Shown here one piece after another: positions 24,530 to 32,273 of a stretch of 64,000 nt of DNA (positions are counted from its first letter, which is position 1; each line of letters starts with the position of its first letter). Both the position numbers and the translations under genes were made by a program. Source of the stretch: Sphingomonas sp. BT-65 (GTDB taxonomy: Bacteria > Pseudomonadota > Alphaproteobacteria > Sphingomonadales > Sphingomonadaceae); contig NZ_JAPCIA010000001.1 of assembly GCF_026107375.2 (NCBI RefSeq), positions 868,001 to 932,000 of the forward strand, read 5' to 3'. The notes under the pieces were generated by a model, which was given only the letters and a program-made list of their open reading frames with translations, ran no database searches and was not told the origin of the DNA.

Positions 24530-26347
24530 ATGAAATCGACAGGGGTGTCAGCGCGGATTGGACGTCGCGAGCTGTTGAGCACAGGAGCGGCGCTTCTGGC
24601 GGGTGGATGCGTCCATTGCCGCTTCCCTCCGCCCGCAGGCGTCGAACTTGCCGCGATCAGCGACGCGCACGCGCATTTCTTCAATGCCGCCGACCTTCCA
24701 GTGGCCGGCTTCACCAAATTCGTCCTCATTCCCCGCTATTTCCCCTCGCTGCCGGACTTCGCGCTGGCGCTCGTCGACATCATTGCCTTCGTCGCCAAGA
24801 CGCTGAGCTTGTCGGCGAGCGAGGAACTGCGTCAGCTCTCGCGTGCCGGCTCGATCGGCGGACAGGCGCCGTCCCAGGCCGATTTCGCGAAACGCGCGGC
24901 GCAGGCGCATCGCATCGGCCTTGGCGACGTTGCGCCCGTCGCCGATCGCCTCAGCGCATTTACCGTGCGGGACGGCCCGGGCCGTCGCGCCAGCCATCAG
25001 GCGCTCGCCCGGCTGTTCGGGGCCGAAGAGAGCAGCCTGGAGACCCGACGAGCCGCCCATCTCGAAGAGCGGGATTTCTTGGCGATCATCGCGCGGGACA
25101 GCGACGCCAGACCAAGCGCGACGCCCACCGCGCCGAACCGCCCCCGGCCACAACCCGCCGCCGAGCCGGAGGATGGGCTCCAATGCCCCGCAGGCCGCGA
25201 TGAAGCTCCTCCCGCCTCGCAGGCACAGCAGCAGGAATCCGTGCGCACGCTGCTGCGCTGGGCATGGCTCATGTGCCAGCCGCGCTGCGCGCATGTCGAA
25301 ACCTACCTCAAGACCATTGCCAAACCCGAGGCTCAAGTCCGCGACGCGATCAACCTGCTGGTCGATTTCGACCGCTGGCTCGATGATCGGCCCGCTCGCG
25401 GATCGGGCATGCGGGAGCAGGTCGAATATTGGACGCGCTACGGAGACGTCTCGGCGAACCTACCGGGACGCATTCGGCTGCACAGCTTTGCGGGCTTCGA
25501 CCCGTTGCGCGATGCGGAAGAACGAGTGCTCGAAGGAAGGGAAGCCGGGCAAACCTCGCTCGCCGCGATGAAGCGCTGGGTGCTCGCCGGGCGCGATCCG
25601 AGCTCGGTCGAGCGCCATCGCATCACGGGCTTCAAGCTCTACCCGCCAATGGGATTCCGGCCCGACAGCAATGCCGGGCTCGAGATCGGCGAGGCGCGCG
25701 GCGGTATCGCGATCCATGCGCGCTGGCGCGATGCAGGCGTCGGGCGCGTCGGGGCAGAGATCGACCGCTCGCTCGAGGATTTCTTCGAATTTTGCGTGCG
25801 CGAGAACGTCCCCGTGTTCACGCACGCGCGCGAAAGCAACATTGCGCTGCCGGGGCAGGAGTTGGCGCCCTCCCCGGCTTACTGGCTGACCCGGATCGAG
25901 GAGATCGTCCGGCGCTATCCCGGCATGCCGCCGCTGCGGCTTTGCATTGGCCATTTCGACATGTTCAGTTGCCATAAGGGCCCGTCGACCGATCATGACG
26001 TTCTGCGGCGGGCGCTTGCGCTCAATCGTCCCGACACTGCCGGCAGGCGCAAGGCGCGCATCTATTTCGATTTCAGTTTCGACGTGCGCATTCTCCAGGG
26101 CGACGGCCGCACGTTGCTCGAGGAACTCGCCGGGATCTGCAAGAGCGCCGGCGACGATGGCGACGCGATCATGTTCGGGTCCGACTGGATCATGCTCGCC
26201 AACCAGTCGAACGCTGCCGACTTCCTCGCCGCGGCCCATGCGGCGGCGATGCAGGTCGATTTCTGGCGCGAGCGTGCCGACAAGCTTTTTCGGGCAAACC
26301 TCATCTCCTATCTGACACCCGCCCCAGGTCCCGGCCGCAGGGTTTAA
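24530..26347 (+). CDS. Amidohydrolase-superfamily TIM-barrel protein, Tat/lipoprotein-like signal
   Basis: 605 aa. The N-terminus has a twin-arginine-like GRRELLSTG followed by LAGGC (Cys27), suggesting a folded, exported lipoprotein. The first metal motif DAHAH is at 45-49. Later blocks fit an amidohydrolase barrel: ITGFKLYPPMGF, VPVFTHARESN, LRLCIGHFDMF and MFGSDWIML with the last metal Asp. A long Arg/Ala/Pro-rich insert (roughly residues 110-240) precedes the core and is unusual. It follows the patatin gene on the same strand, so the two may act together at the cell surface. Specific substrate unknown. Confidence 0.75.
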   Translation: MKSTGVSARIGRRELLSTGAALLAGGCVHCRFPPPAGVELAAISDAHAHFFNAADLPVAGFTKFVLIPRYFPSLPDFALALVDIIAFVAKTLSLSASEELRQLSRAGSIGGQAPSQADFAKRAAQAHRIGLGDVAPVADRLSAFTVRDGPGRRASHQALARLFGAEESSLETRRAAHLEERDFLAIIARDSDARPSATPTAPNRPRPQPAAEPEDGLQCPAGRDEAPPASQAQQQESVRTLLRWAWLMCQPRCAHVETYLKTIAKPEAQVRDAINLLVDFDRWLDDRPARGSGMREQVEYWTRYGDVSANLPGRIRLHSFAGFDPLRDAEERVLEGREAGQTSLAAMKRWVLAGRDPSSVERHRITGFKLYPPMGFRPDSNAGLEIGEARGGIAIHARWRDAGVGRVGAEIDRSLEDFFEFCVRENVPVFTHARESNIALPGQELAPSPAYWLTRIEEIVRRYPGMPPLRLCIGHFDMFSCHKGPSTDHDVLRRALALNRPDTAGRRKARIYFDFSFDVRILQGDGRTLLEELAGICKSAGDDGDAIMFGSDWIMLANQSNAADFLAAAHAAAMQVDFWRERADKLFRANLISYLTPAPGPGRRV

Positions 26348-26485
26348 TCTGCTGGCGGTACCTTATGCCCAGTCCAGACGGTTTCATGCTTTGTCGGTTT
26401 GCTGACTATAGGCCGCTTTTGGTCCTCGGCGTGGTCAATCTAAGCGGCCGCTATGAAGGCGCAAAGCTGCCATGCCTGCCACGCT
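26348..26485. other. Intergenic space between convergent genes
   Basis: 138 bp between the amidohydrolase and mtnA stops. GGCCGCTT and AAGCGGCC, 23 nt apart near 26412-26450, can pair into an 8-bp stem, a weak candidate terminator. Confidence 0.35.
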
Positions 26486-27553
26486 TCACTTCCTGAGCAT
26501 CTCCGACAATTGTTGCGGAGAAGCCATCACGCCGGCCTCGGTCAGGTAGCCAGACACCAAGGCGGCAGGCGTGATGTCGAACGCGGGATTACGTGCTGGA
26601 GACCCGACGGTAGCGACGCGGCGCATGATGCCCTCTTCGTCGGGCCCTTTCAGGAAACGCACTTCTTCTTCGGAGCGCTCTTCGATCGGAACGCTGGCTC
26701 CGTCGGCTGTGTCGGGGTCAAAGGTGCTTGACGGAAGCGCGACATAAAAAGGCACGCCATGCGCCGCCGCGGCCAGTGCCTTCAGGTAAGTCCCGATCTT
26801 GTTGCAGACGTCGCCATTGGCGGTGACGCGATCGGTCCCGACGATCACCATGTCGACCTCGCCGCGCTGCATCAGCAGCCCGCCGGCATTGTCGGTGACG
26901 AAGCTGTGCGGAACGCCGTGGCTGGCAAGCTCGAAGGCGGTCAGTGCGCCCTGGTTGCGCGGCCGCGTCTCGTCCACCCATACGTGGAGCGGGATTCCCC
27001 TGTCGTGCGCGAGATAGAGCGGCGCGGTCGCGGTGCCCCAGTCGACCGTGGCCAGCCATCCCGGATTGCAGTGAGTCATGACGTTGACCGCGCCGCCCTT
27101 CCTTCGCGCCATCTCCTCGATCAGCGGCAGCGCGGCCTCGCCGATCGCCCGGTTCACGGCGACATCCTCGTCACAGATCGCGGCGGCGCAGGCATAGGCG
27201 GCGGTGGCGCGCTCGGCAGGAGCAAGCGGGAGCACGGCCGCGCGGACCCGGTCGAGCGCCCAACGCAGGTTCACGGCCGTCGGACGGGTTCGCAGCAGCG
27301 TGGCGAAGGCGGTCTCCAGCCCCGCATCGGACGGATCCTCGCGCAGCGCGAGCGCGAGGCCGTACGCGGCCACCGCGCCGATCAGCGGCGCCCCGCGCGT
27401 CGCCATGTCGGCGATCGCTTCGGCGGCGTCCTCCATCCGGATCAGCCGCATCCGCCGGACCTCCCACGGAAGATGCCGCTGGTCGAAGATGCCGACGCTC
27501 CATCCGTCCGGCTCGAGCCAGATCGAACGCGTTGCGTGACCCTCGATCTTCAT
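26486..27553 (-). CDS. mtnA: S-methyl-5-thioribose-1-phosphate isomerase
   Basis: 355 aa. It converts methylthioribose-1-phosphate to methylthioribulose-1-phosphate in the methionine salvage pathway. The family blocks are all present: ATRGAPLIGAVAAYG, VMTHCNPG (catalytic Cys), SFVTDNAGG, and VGTDRVTANGDVCNKIGTY, which contains the catalytic Asp. The product begins 4 nt inside the end of mtnC and is the last gene of a five-gene operon. It closes the pathway backwards: mtnA makes the substrate that MtnB dehydrates. Genes for MTA nucleosidase or phosphorylase are not in the window. Confidence 0.96.
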   Translation of the reverse strand: MKIEGHATRSIWLEPDGWSVGIFDQRHLPWEVRRMRLIRMEDAAEAIADMATRGAPLIGAVAAYGLALALREDPSDAGLETAFATLLRTRPTAVNLRWALDRVRAAVLPLAPAERATAAYACAAAICDEDVAVNRAIGEAALPLIEEMARRKGGAVNVMTHCNPGWLATVDWGTATAPLYLAHDRGIPLHVWVDETRPRNQGALTAFELASHGVPHSFVTDNAGGLLMQRGEVDMVIVGTDRVTANGDVCNKIGTYLKALAAAAHGVPFYVALPSSTFDPDTADGASVPIEERSEEEVRFLKGPDEEGIMRRVATVGSPARNPAFDITPAALVSGYLTEAGVMASPQQLSEMLRK

Positions 27554-28236
27554 GCGTCAATTTCCTGCGGCAAGATGGTGTCGAAGCTCGACGCGACGGG
27601 ATAGCGGTCCGCGGCCGCGGCGCCGTCGCGCGCGAGCAGCGTGACCGACAAGCCTGCCTCATCGGCGGCGTCGAGTTCCTCGATCACATCGGACAGGAAC
27701 AGGATCGCGCGCGGTTCCACGCCGATCGCGCGGGCGATGGCCACGTAGGAGTCAGCCTCGCGCTTGGCGCCGATGGCGGTATCGAAATAGCCGGCGAAGA
27801 GCGGCGTCAGGTCGCCCGCATCGCTATGGCCGAACAGCAGCTTCTGCGCGGCGACCGATCCCGACGAATAGACGTAGAGCGGGACCCCGCGCGCATGCCA
27901 GCGCCGCAGTCCGGCAACGGCGTCGGGATAGACATGGCCGGTGAAGGCGCCCGCCGCATAGCCATCCGCCCAGATCATGCCCTGCAGCGTCTTGAGCGGG
28001 CCGATCTTGCAGTCGGCGTCATGCCAAGCGTGGAGTTGCGCGATACAGCCCTCAAGGTCGAGATGCGGCAGGGCCGCCTCCGCGCGGACCTGCTCCAGCA
28101 CCGGCGCGACGGCCTCAGGGTTCTCCCGCACGAACTCGGCGAGCCGCGCGCGCGAATAGGGAAACAGCACCTCAGCGACGAACGCGATGCTGGAGGTCGT
28201 CCCCTCGATATCGGTGACGATCGCGCGCGGACTCAT
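27550..28236 (-). CDS. mtnC: Acireductone synthase (enolase-phosphatase E1)
   Basis: 228 aa HAD-family enzyme. It enolises and dephosphorylates 2,3-diketo-5-methylthiopentyl-1-phosphate to the acireductone. The first motif is IVTDIEGTTSS, where MtnC typically has Asp-x-Glu-Gly-Thr; motif II is VYSSGSV with the phosphate-binding Ser; Lys lies in the GAKREADSY segment; and the last acidic motif is LFLSDVIEELDAA. The ATG at 28236 overlaps mtnD by 4 nt, and the stop overlaps mtnA by 4 nt. A longer upstream in-frame extension is just the antisense-free overlap with mtnD. Confidence 0.95.
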   Translation of the reverse strand: MSPRAIVTDIEGTTSSIAFVAEVLFPYSRARLAEFVRENPEAVAPVLEQVRAEAALPHLDLEGCIAQLHAWHDADCKIGPLKTLQGMIWADGYAAGAFTGHVYPDAVAGLRRWHARGVPLYVYSSGSVAAQKLLFGHSDAGDLTPLFAGYFDTAIGAKREADSYVAIARAIGVEPRAILFLSDVIEELDAADEAGLSVTLLARDGAAAADRYPVASSFDTILPQEIDA

Positions 28237-28781
28237 GCAGCGCCTGCGTAGCGCGGGATCGACTCCGCGATGGGATCGCCGGTGAAGCGCGCGACCCAGC
28301 CGTCCGGCGTGGTGAACAGCCGGATCGCGGTGAAGCTTGGCCGCTCCCCGGTATCGAACCAATGCCGCGTGCCGGCCGGGAGGACGATCAGGTCGCCGGC
28401 GGTGCATTCGAGGGCATGCACCGCCGCGCCGCTGCGGATGTAGAACAGGCCGGCCCCCTCGACGAAGAAACGAACCTCGTCGTCGTCATGGACATGCTCG
28501 GACAGGAACTTGGCGCGGAACTCGACGCGTTGGGGATGATCGGGCGTCAGCCGCACCACATCGCACGAACGGTACCCGCCCCGCGCCTTGAGCCGGTCGA
28601 TCTCGTCGGCGAACAGCGCGAGGATCGCGGCGTCGCTCCGATCGTCGCCCAGCGCGGCGGCGGGCCAGCGTTCGAGATGCACGCCGGTCGGCGCGAGCGC
28701 CGCCACGATCGACGCATGATCCTCGATCGCCTCCTCCGCCTCGAACGGCGCCGTGTCGCGATACCGCGTCAGTCTGGTCAC
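28233..28781 (-). CDS. mtnD: Acireductone dioxygenase
   Basis: 182 aa cupin. It oxidises acireductone to 2-keto-4-methylthiobutyrate plus formate when iron-bound. The metal ligands are visible in HVHDDDEVRFFVEG (two His and a Glu) and the distal His in LPAGTRHWFDTG. It starts with GTG at 28781 because that codon overlaps the mtnB stop as GTGA, the coupling used throughout this operon. The length equals the family norm. It sits between the dehydratase (mtnB) and the enolase-phosphatase (mtnC), which supply its substrate. Confidence 0.95.
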   Translation of the reverse strand: MTRLTRYRDTAPFEAEEAIEDHASIVAALAPTGVHLERWPAAALGDDRSDAAILALFADEIDRLKARGGYRSCDVVRLTPDHPQRVEFRAKFLSEHVHDDDEVRFFVEGAGLFYIRSGAAVHALECTAGDLIVLPAGTRHWFDTGERPSFTAIRLFTTPDGWVARFTGDPIAESIPRYAGAA

Positions 28782-29404
28782 TGCCTCACTCCTTCGCCCT
28801 TCGCCGCTTCCCACTCGCAGGCCAGCAGATACTCGCTGCCCTCGGCGACCGCCTCGGCAGCCGCCATCGTCGCGCCCCAGGCGTAGAGACCGTGCCCGCG
28901 GATGTAGAAGGCCGGCAGGATCGGCGACTGCGCGGTGAGCAGCGGGCGAAGCTCGTCCGACAGGGCCATCATGTCCTGGCTGTTCTCCACCAGCGGCATG
29001 GCCACGGAGGTCGCATGTGTATCGACGCCCGGATAGATTTTGAGCAGTTCGTAGCCGGAGAGCACGATCGCACGCGCCTCCGCCAGCCTGCGGCTCAACA
29101 CCACGCCGGGAATCGAATGCGTATGCAGGATCGCGCCCGCGCCCGGATCCACAGCATAGATCAGACAGTGCAGCAGCGTTTCCGCCGACGGCTTCTTGCC
29201 GTCGAGCGGGGAACCCTCGGCGGAGACGCGCATGATCTGGTCGAGCTCGAGACGCCCCTTGTGCGCGCCGGAGACGGTGATCGCCAGCGTGCCGTCTGCG
29301 AGCCGCATCGAATAATTGCCCGCGGTGGCAGGCGCGAGGCCGCACTGATCCAGCCGGTTGCCTGCGGTGACGATCGCTTCGGCGGCTTCGGCGAAACTGG
29401 TCAC
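28778..29404 (-). CDS. mtnB: Methylthioribulose-1-phosphate dehydratase
   Basis: 208 aa, class II aldolase-like fold. It dehydrates methylthioribulose-1-phosphate. Zinc ligands are visible in ILHTHSIPGV (two His) and in AFYIRGHGLYAWG (third His). TAGNYSMRL and VSGAHKGRL bind phosphate. The start is the GTG at 29404, overlapping the aminotransferase stop (GTGA), and the stop overlaps the mtnD start. Both overlaps indicate one polycistronic message. Confidence 0.95.
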   Translation of the reverse strand: MTSFAEAAEAIVTAGNRLDQCGLAPATAGNYSMRLADGTLAITVSGAHKGRLELDQIMRVSAEGSPLDGKKPSAETLLHCLIYAVDPGAGAILHTHSIPGVVLSRRLAEARAIVLSGYELLKIYPGVDTHATSVAMPLVENSQDMMALSDELRPLLTAQSPILPAFYIRGHGLYAWGATMAAAEAVAEGSEYLLACEWEAAKGEGVRQ

Positions 29405-30558
29405 GCGATCCTTCCTCGAAAATCACTCAGCCGTTCGATGGCGGTATCCAGCACGCCGCTCTCCTTGGCAAAGCAGAAGCGCAGATAATTTTTCTGCGCC
29501 CGCTCGGCATAGAAGGCCGATACGGGAATGGCGGCCACGCCCGCTTCATCGATCATCCGCTCGGCAATGACGACGTCGTCGGGAGGCAGGCCCGACGCCG
29601 CGAGATCGACCGTGACGAACCATGTGCCGCGCGCGGGCAGGACCCGATAACCCGCCGCGCCCAACCCGGCCGTCAGGTGATCGCGTGCCGCCGAGAATCG
29701 CGCGCGATGGGCGTCATGCCAGGTCTCGGAAAGCGCCAGGCCGTCCGCCACCGCCCATTGCAGCGAAGGGGCGGTGGTGAAGGTCAGGAACTGGTGGCGC
29801 GCGGCAATCGCATTGGCGAGCGCGGGCGCGGCAACCGCCCACCCCACCTTCCAACCCGTGAGCGCGAAGATCTTGCCCGCCGATCCGATCTTCACCGTGC
29901 GGTTGCGCAAGCTGGCGACGTGCAGCGGCGAAACATGCGGTGCGCCGTCGAGAAGCGTGGCTTCCCAGACTTCGTCGCACAGGAGCAAGAGGTCGTGGCG
30001 CTCGCATAGCGCACCGATTGCTTCGAGCGTGCCGGAGTCGAGCGCGGTGCCGGTCGGATTGTGCGGGGTGTTGAGCACGATCAGCCGGGTGCGCGGCGAA
30101 ATGGCTGCTTCCAGCGCATCGATCGGCAGCGTCCAGCCCGGCGGCTGCAGGTCGACCAGCCGTGCAGTCGCGCCTGCCAGCTCGACCATCGGCAGGTAGG
30201 AATCGTAGAGCGGCTGGACCAGGATGACTTCGTCGCCAGGTTCGAGGAGCGCGAGGAAGGCGGCCGCCAACGCCTCGGTCCCGCCCGAGGTCACCACGAT
30301 CTCGTCGTCCGCGATGGCGAGGCCCTGCGTCCGGCGGTAATAGGCCGCGATCGCTTCGCGCAACGCAGGCAGCCCCCGCATGGCCGGATATTGATTGGAC
30401 CGGCCCCGCACGGCACTCGCCGCAGCCTCCAGCAGCTCGGCCGGTTCGGGAAAGTCGGGAAAGCCCTGGCCCAGATTGATCGCGCCGCGCGCTTGCGCGC
30501 GCCGCGATGTGCTCTCGAAAATCGTGGTTACGGGCGAGCTGGCGGGGCCTCGGATCAC
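29401..30558 (-). CDS. PLP aminotransferase of methionine salvage (YbdL/MtnE-like)
   Basis: About 385 aa, class I/II fold-type I aminotransferase. INLGQGFPDFPEP, VTSGGTEALAAAF, NTPHNPTG, CDEVWE and the PLP lysine in KIGSAGKIFALTGWKVGW are all intact. I place the start at the GTG at 30558 because the conserved family start region lies just after it; the frame is open further upstream. First gene of the mtn operon and coupled to mtnB by a 4-nt overlap, so the likely reaction is 2-keto-4-methylthiobutyrate to methionine, the last step of the pathway. Other keto-acid substrates remain possible. Confidence 0.88.
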   Translation of the reverse strand: MIRGPASSPVTTIFESTSRRAQARGAINLGQGFPDFPEPAELLEAAASAVRGRSNQYPAMRGLPALREAIAAYYRRTQGLAIADDEIVVTSGGTEALAAAFLALLEPGDEVILVQPLYDSYLPMVELAGATARLVDLQPPGWTLPIDALEAAISPRTRLIVLNTPHNPTGTALDSGTLEAIGALCERHDLLLLCDEVWEATLLDGAPHVSPLHVASLRNRTVKIGSAGKIFALTGWKVGWAVAAPALANAIAARHQFLTFTTAPSLQWAVADGLALSETWHDAHRARFSAARDHLTAGLGAAGYRVLPARGTWFVTVDLAASGLPPDDVVIAERMIDEAGVAAIPVSAFYAERAQKNYLRFCFAKESGVLDTAIERLSDFRGRIA

Positions 30559-30622
30559 GGCGTCGCTCTTTGAGCTGTTACATGACGATTTGATGACACT
30601 AGCAAACGTTATGCCCGCACAC

Positions 30623-31126
30623 CTACTTCGCCCGTTCTTGCGCCTCCACGACCGATGCGCGGATCTGGAACAGATTATCGTCGACTTCGTCCATCTGGAC
30701 CGGACCGAGCATCTCGTAGCCGTCCGCCTCGACCAATTTGGCGAGGCCGCCGACCAGCATCTCTTGCCGCTTCTTGAGAAATTCATCCCCGGTCGGCGGC
30801 GGTATCGTTGCCGTGATCGCACATCCGCGGGCATCGCACCCGAAGTCGACGTCGAGGAGCAGAGGATAGGCCTGGCGGACATGCGCGACCAGCTTGGCCG
30901 GTAGCACCGGGACAGTTGTCGTCCGCGCTTGTGCGCCTGCGGGAGATGGGGGAGGAATGCCCGGTACGGCCGGCGCGTTCACAGCCACCACGCCCTCAGT
31001 CGCGGGTTTTTCGCCACTCTCGGCGCCCCACTGGAAGAACCAGAATGCTGCCGCGGCGATGGCGACGGCAAGAACCACGCCGCCGATGGTCGATATCCGC
31101 TTCGGTATCTCTCGATCCTCTCGCAT
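30623..31126 (-). CDS. Single-pass membrane protein of unknown function
   Basis: 167 aa. One transmembrane helix at about residues 14-34 (TIGGVVLAVAIAAAAFWFF) is followed by a Pro/Ala-rich linker and a soluble C-terminal domain of about 90 residues with two nearby Cys (DFGCDARGCAITATIP). The topology suggests an inner-membrane anchor with a periplasmic domain. It lies 64 bp upstream of the aminotransferase start on the same strand, so it could be cotranscribed with the mtn operon, but nothing links it to that pathway. I do not recognise the family. Confidence 0.7.
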   Translation of the reverse strand: MREDREIPKRISTIGGVVLAVAIAAAAFWFFQWGAESGEKPATEGVVAVNAPAVPGIPPPSPAGAQARTTTVPVLPAKLVAHVRQAYPLLLDVDFGCDARGCAITATIPPPTGDEFLKKRQEMLVGGLAKLVEADGYEMLGPVQMDEVDDNLFQIRASVVEAQERAK

Positions 31127-31163
31127 GTGCGCCTCGATAGCTTAAGCGTCCGCCCACCGGGGT

Positions 31164-31196
31164 GCCCCACGCCGCCGGATTGCGGCGGCGCGGGGC
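31164..31196 (-). terminator. Terminator-like hairpin after the NPP1-family gene
   Basis: A 13-bp GC-rich stem (GCCCCACGCCGCC with its complement, one G-U pair) and a 7-nt loop, 10 nt past the NPP1-family stop on the minus strand. No U-run follows, so this may be a partial or Rho-aided terminator. Confidence 0.5.
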
Positions 31197-31205
31197 GGGG
31201 GCCGA

Positions 31206-32063
31206 TCAGCAGATGGTCGAGCCGGCCGGGCAGCCGGGCGAGTTCGGACCCGAATCGACGGTGGGGTTGAAGCCCGGCGTGATGCTGCTGTTCACCGTTG
31301 CTTGCAGCACGCCCGTGAAACGGGAATCCTTGTTGTCGAAGTTCGCGCCGCTGAAATTATAGTTCGACACGGCGTCACGGACGCTGACCGACGGATAGCC
31401 GTTCCAGCTGATCAGCGGCTGGATCAGCCACTGGCCGGTGCCGTTTTCGGGCGGCTCGTCGCCATTGTCGGTCTTCGAGAAGCGCCAGAGATGCGAGAAG
31501 CCCCAGGTCTCGTAGTGATAGACCATCTTGACGTGCTGGCCGCTCGCATCGTTGAGGAAGCGCAACTGGCCGCCGCTCGTCGCCCGGGTCTCCCAACCAC
31601 CGTGATTGCCGCGGGTGACGCCCACCACGGTGCTGTTGGTGCCCTGGTCGGTGGTCCAGACGATGACCGATTCCCAATCATAGGCGTGCGAGAAGTCCGA
31701 CTGCCAGAAATAGCTGTAGACGCGCGCGCAATAGCCGTTGTTGCAGCGGGCACGCACATAGACGTTGCTGGTCGTGCGGTAGTTCGGGTTGCGGCACGAG
31801 GCCGGCGGGCGGGTGGCGTAGGTCGACGCGCCCGGGCTGATCGCGCCCGCCGCGTTGACCGCCGGCACGTTGAAACAAACGTCGGTGTCGAAATCGATCG
31901 CCGGCTGGAACCTTTTGTCGAGCGCAGTCGCCAGTTCCGGCAGCGGCGCCACCGGGGCCGGCCAGCCCTGCGCATGCGCCGGCTGAACCAGCATGAGCGC
32001 GCCGAAAGCAGCGATGGCGAGCGTGTAAACGGGGGATATGCTGAACCTGAATTGATCCTTCAT
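31206..32063 (-). CDS. Secreted NPP1-family (necrosis-inducing-like, NLP) protein
   Basis: 285 aa. ATG at 32063 follows AGGAGG. A Sec signal (hydrophobic 13-27, cleavage after QPAHA) predicts export. The mature part fits the NPP1 family: VYVRARCNNGYCARVYSYFW, the heptad region SHAYDWE (125-131), and VKMVYHYETWGFSHLWRF. In canonical NLPs the heptad is GHRHDWE; here the first His, the Asp and the Glu remain, but Gly and the second His are changed. Cys107 and Cys112 sit where the family has disulfides, plus a C-terminal CPAGSTIC pair. NLPs act on plant membranes, but toxicity is not shown here; non-toxic members exist. Confidence 0.85.
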   Translation of the reverse strand: MKDQFRFSISPVYTLAIAAFGALMLVQPAHAQGWPAPVAPLPELATALDKRFQPAIDFDTDVCFNVPAVNAAGAISPGASTYATRPPASCRNPNYRTTSNVYVRARCNNGYCARVYSYFWQSDFSHAYDWESVIVWTTDQGTNSTVVGVTRGNHGGWETRATSGGQLRFLNDASGQHVKMVYHYETWGFSHLWRFSKTDNGDEPPENGTGQWLIQPLISWNGYPSVSVRDAVSNYNFSGANFDNKDSRFTGVLQATVNSSITPGFNPTVDSGPNSPGCPAGSTIC

Positions 32064-32208
32064 AAGGCCTCCTGTTGTAAGCCGGGCACTCGAGCTGTTG
32101 GGCTGCGAGCGTCGGCAACGGGGAGCGGTCGCGGTTTCGAACACCCCCAAATGGAAGACGGACGGCGGCGGCGATCAGGACAGAGTTTTTTCGCTACGTG
32201 CCGTATCC

Positions 32209-32255
32209 GCCGGCGCGTCGCTGGACCCGACAACGGGTTCCAGTGACGCGCCGGC
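32209..32255 (-). terminator. Long hairpin after the TonB receptor gene
   Basis: About 21 paired bases (GCCGGCGCGTCGCTGGACCC with its near-complement, one mismatch and one bulge) and an ACAA loop, 19 nt past the receptor stop on the minus strand. The strong stem suggests a terminator, though on that strand an A-run rather than a U-run follows. Confidence 0.55.
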
Positions 32256-32273
32256 TCTACGTCCTGTGCGGGG

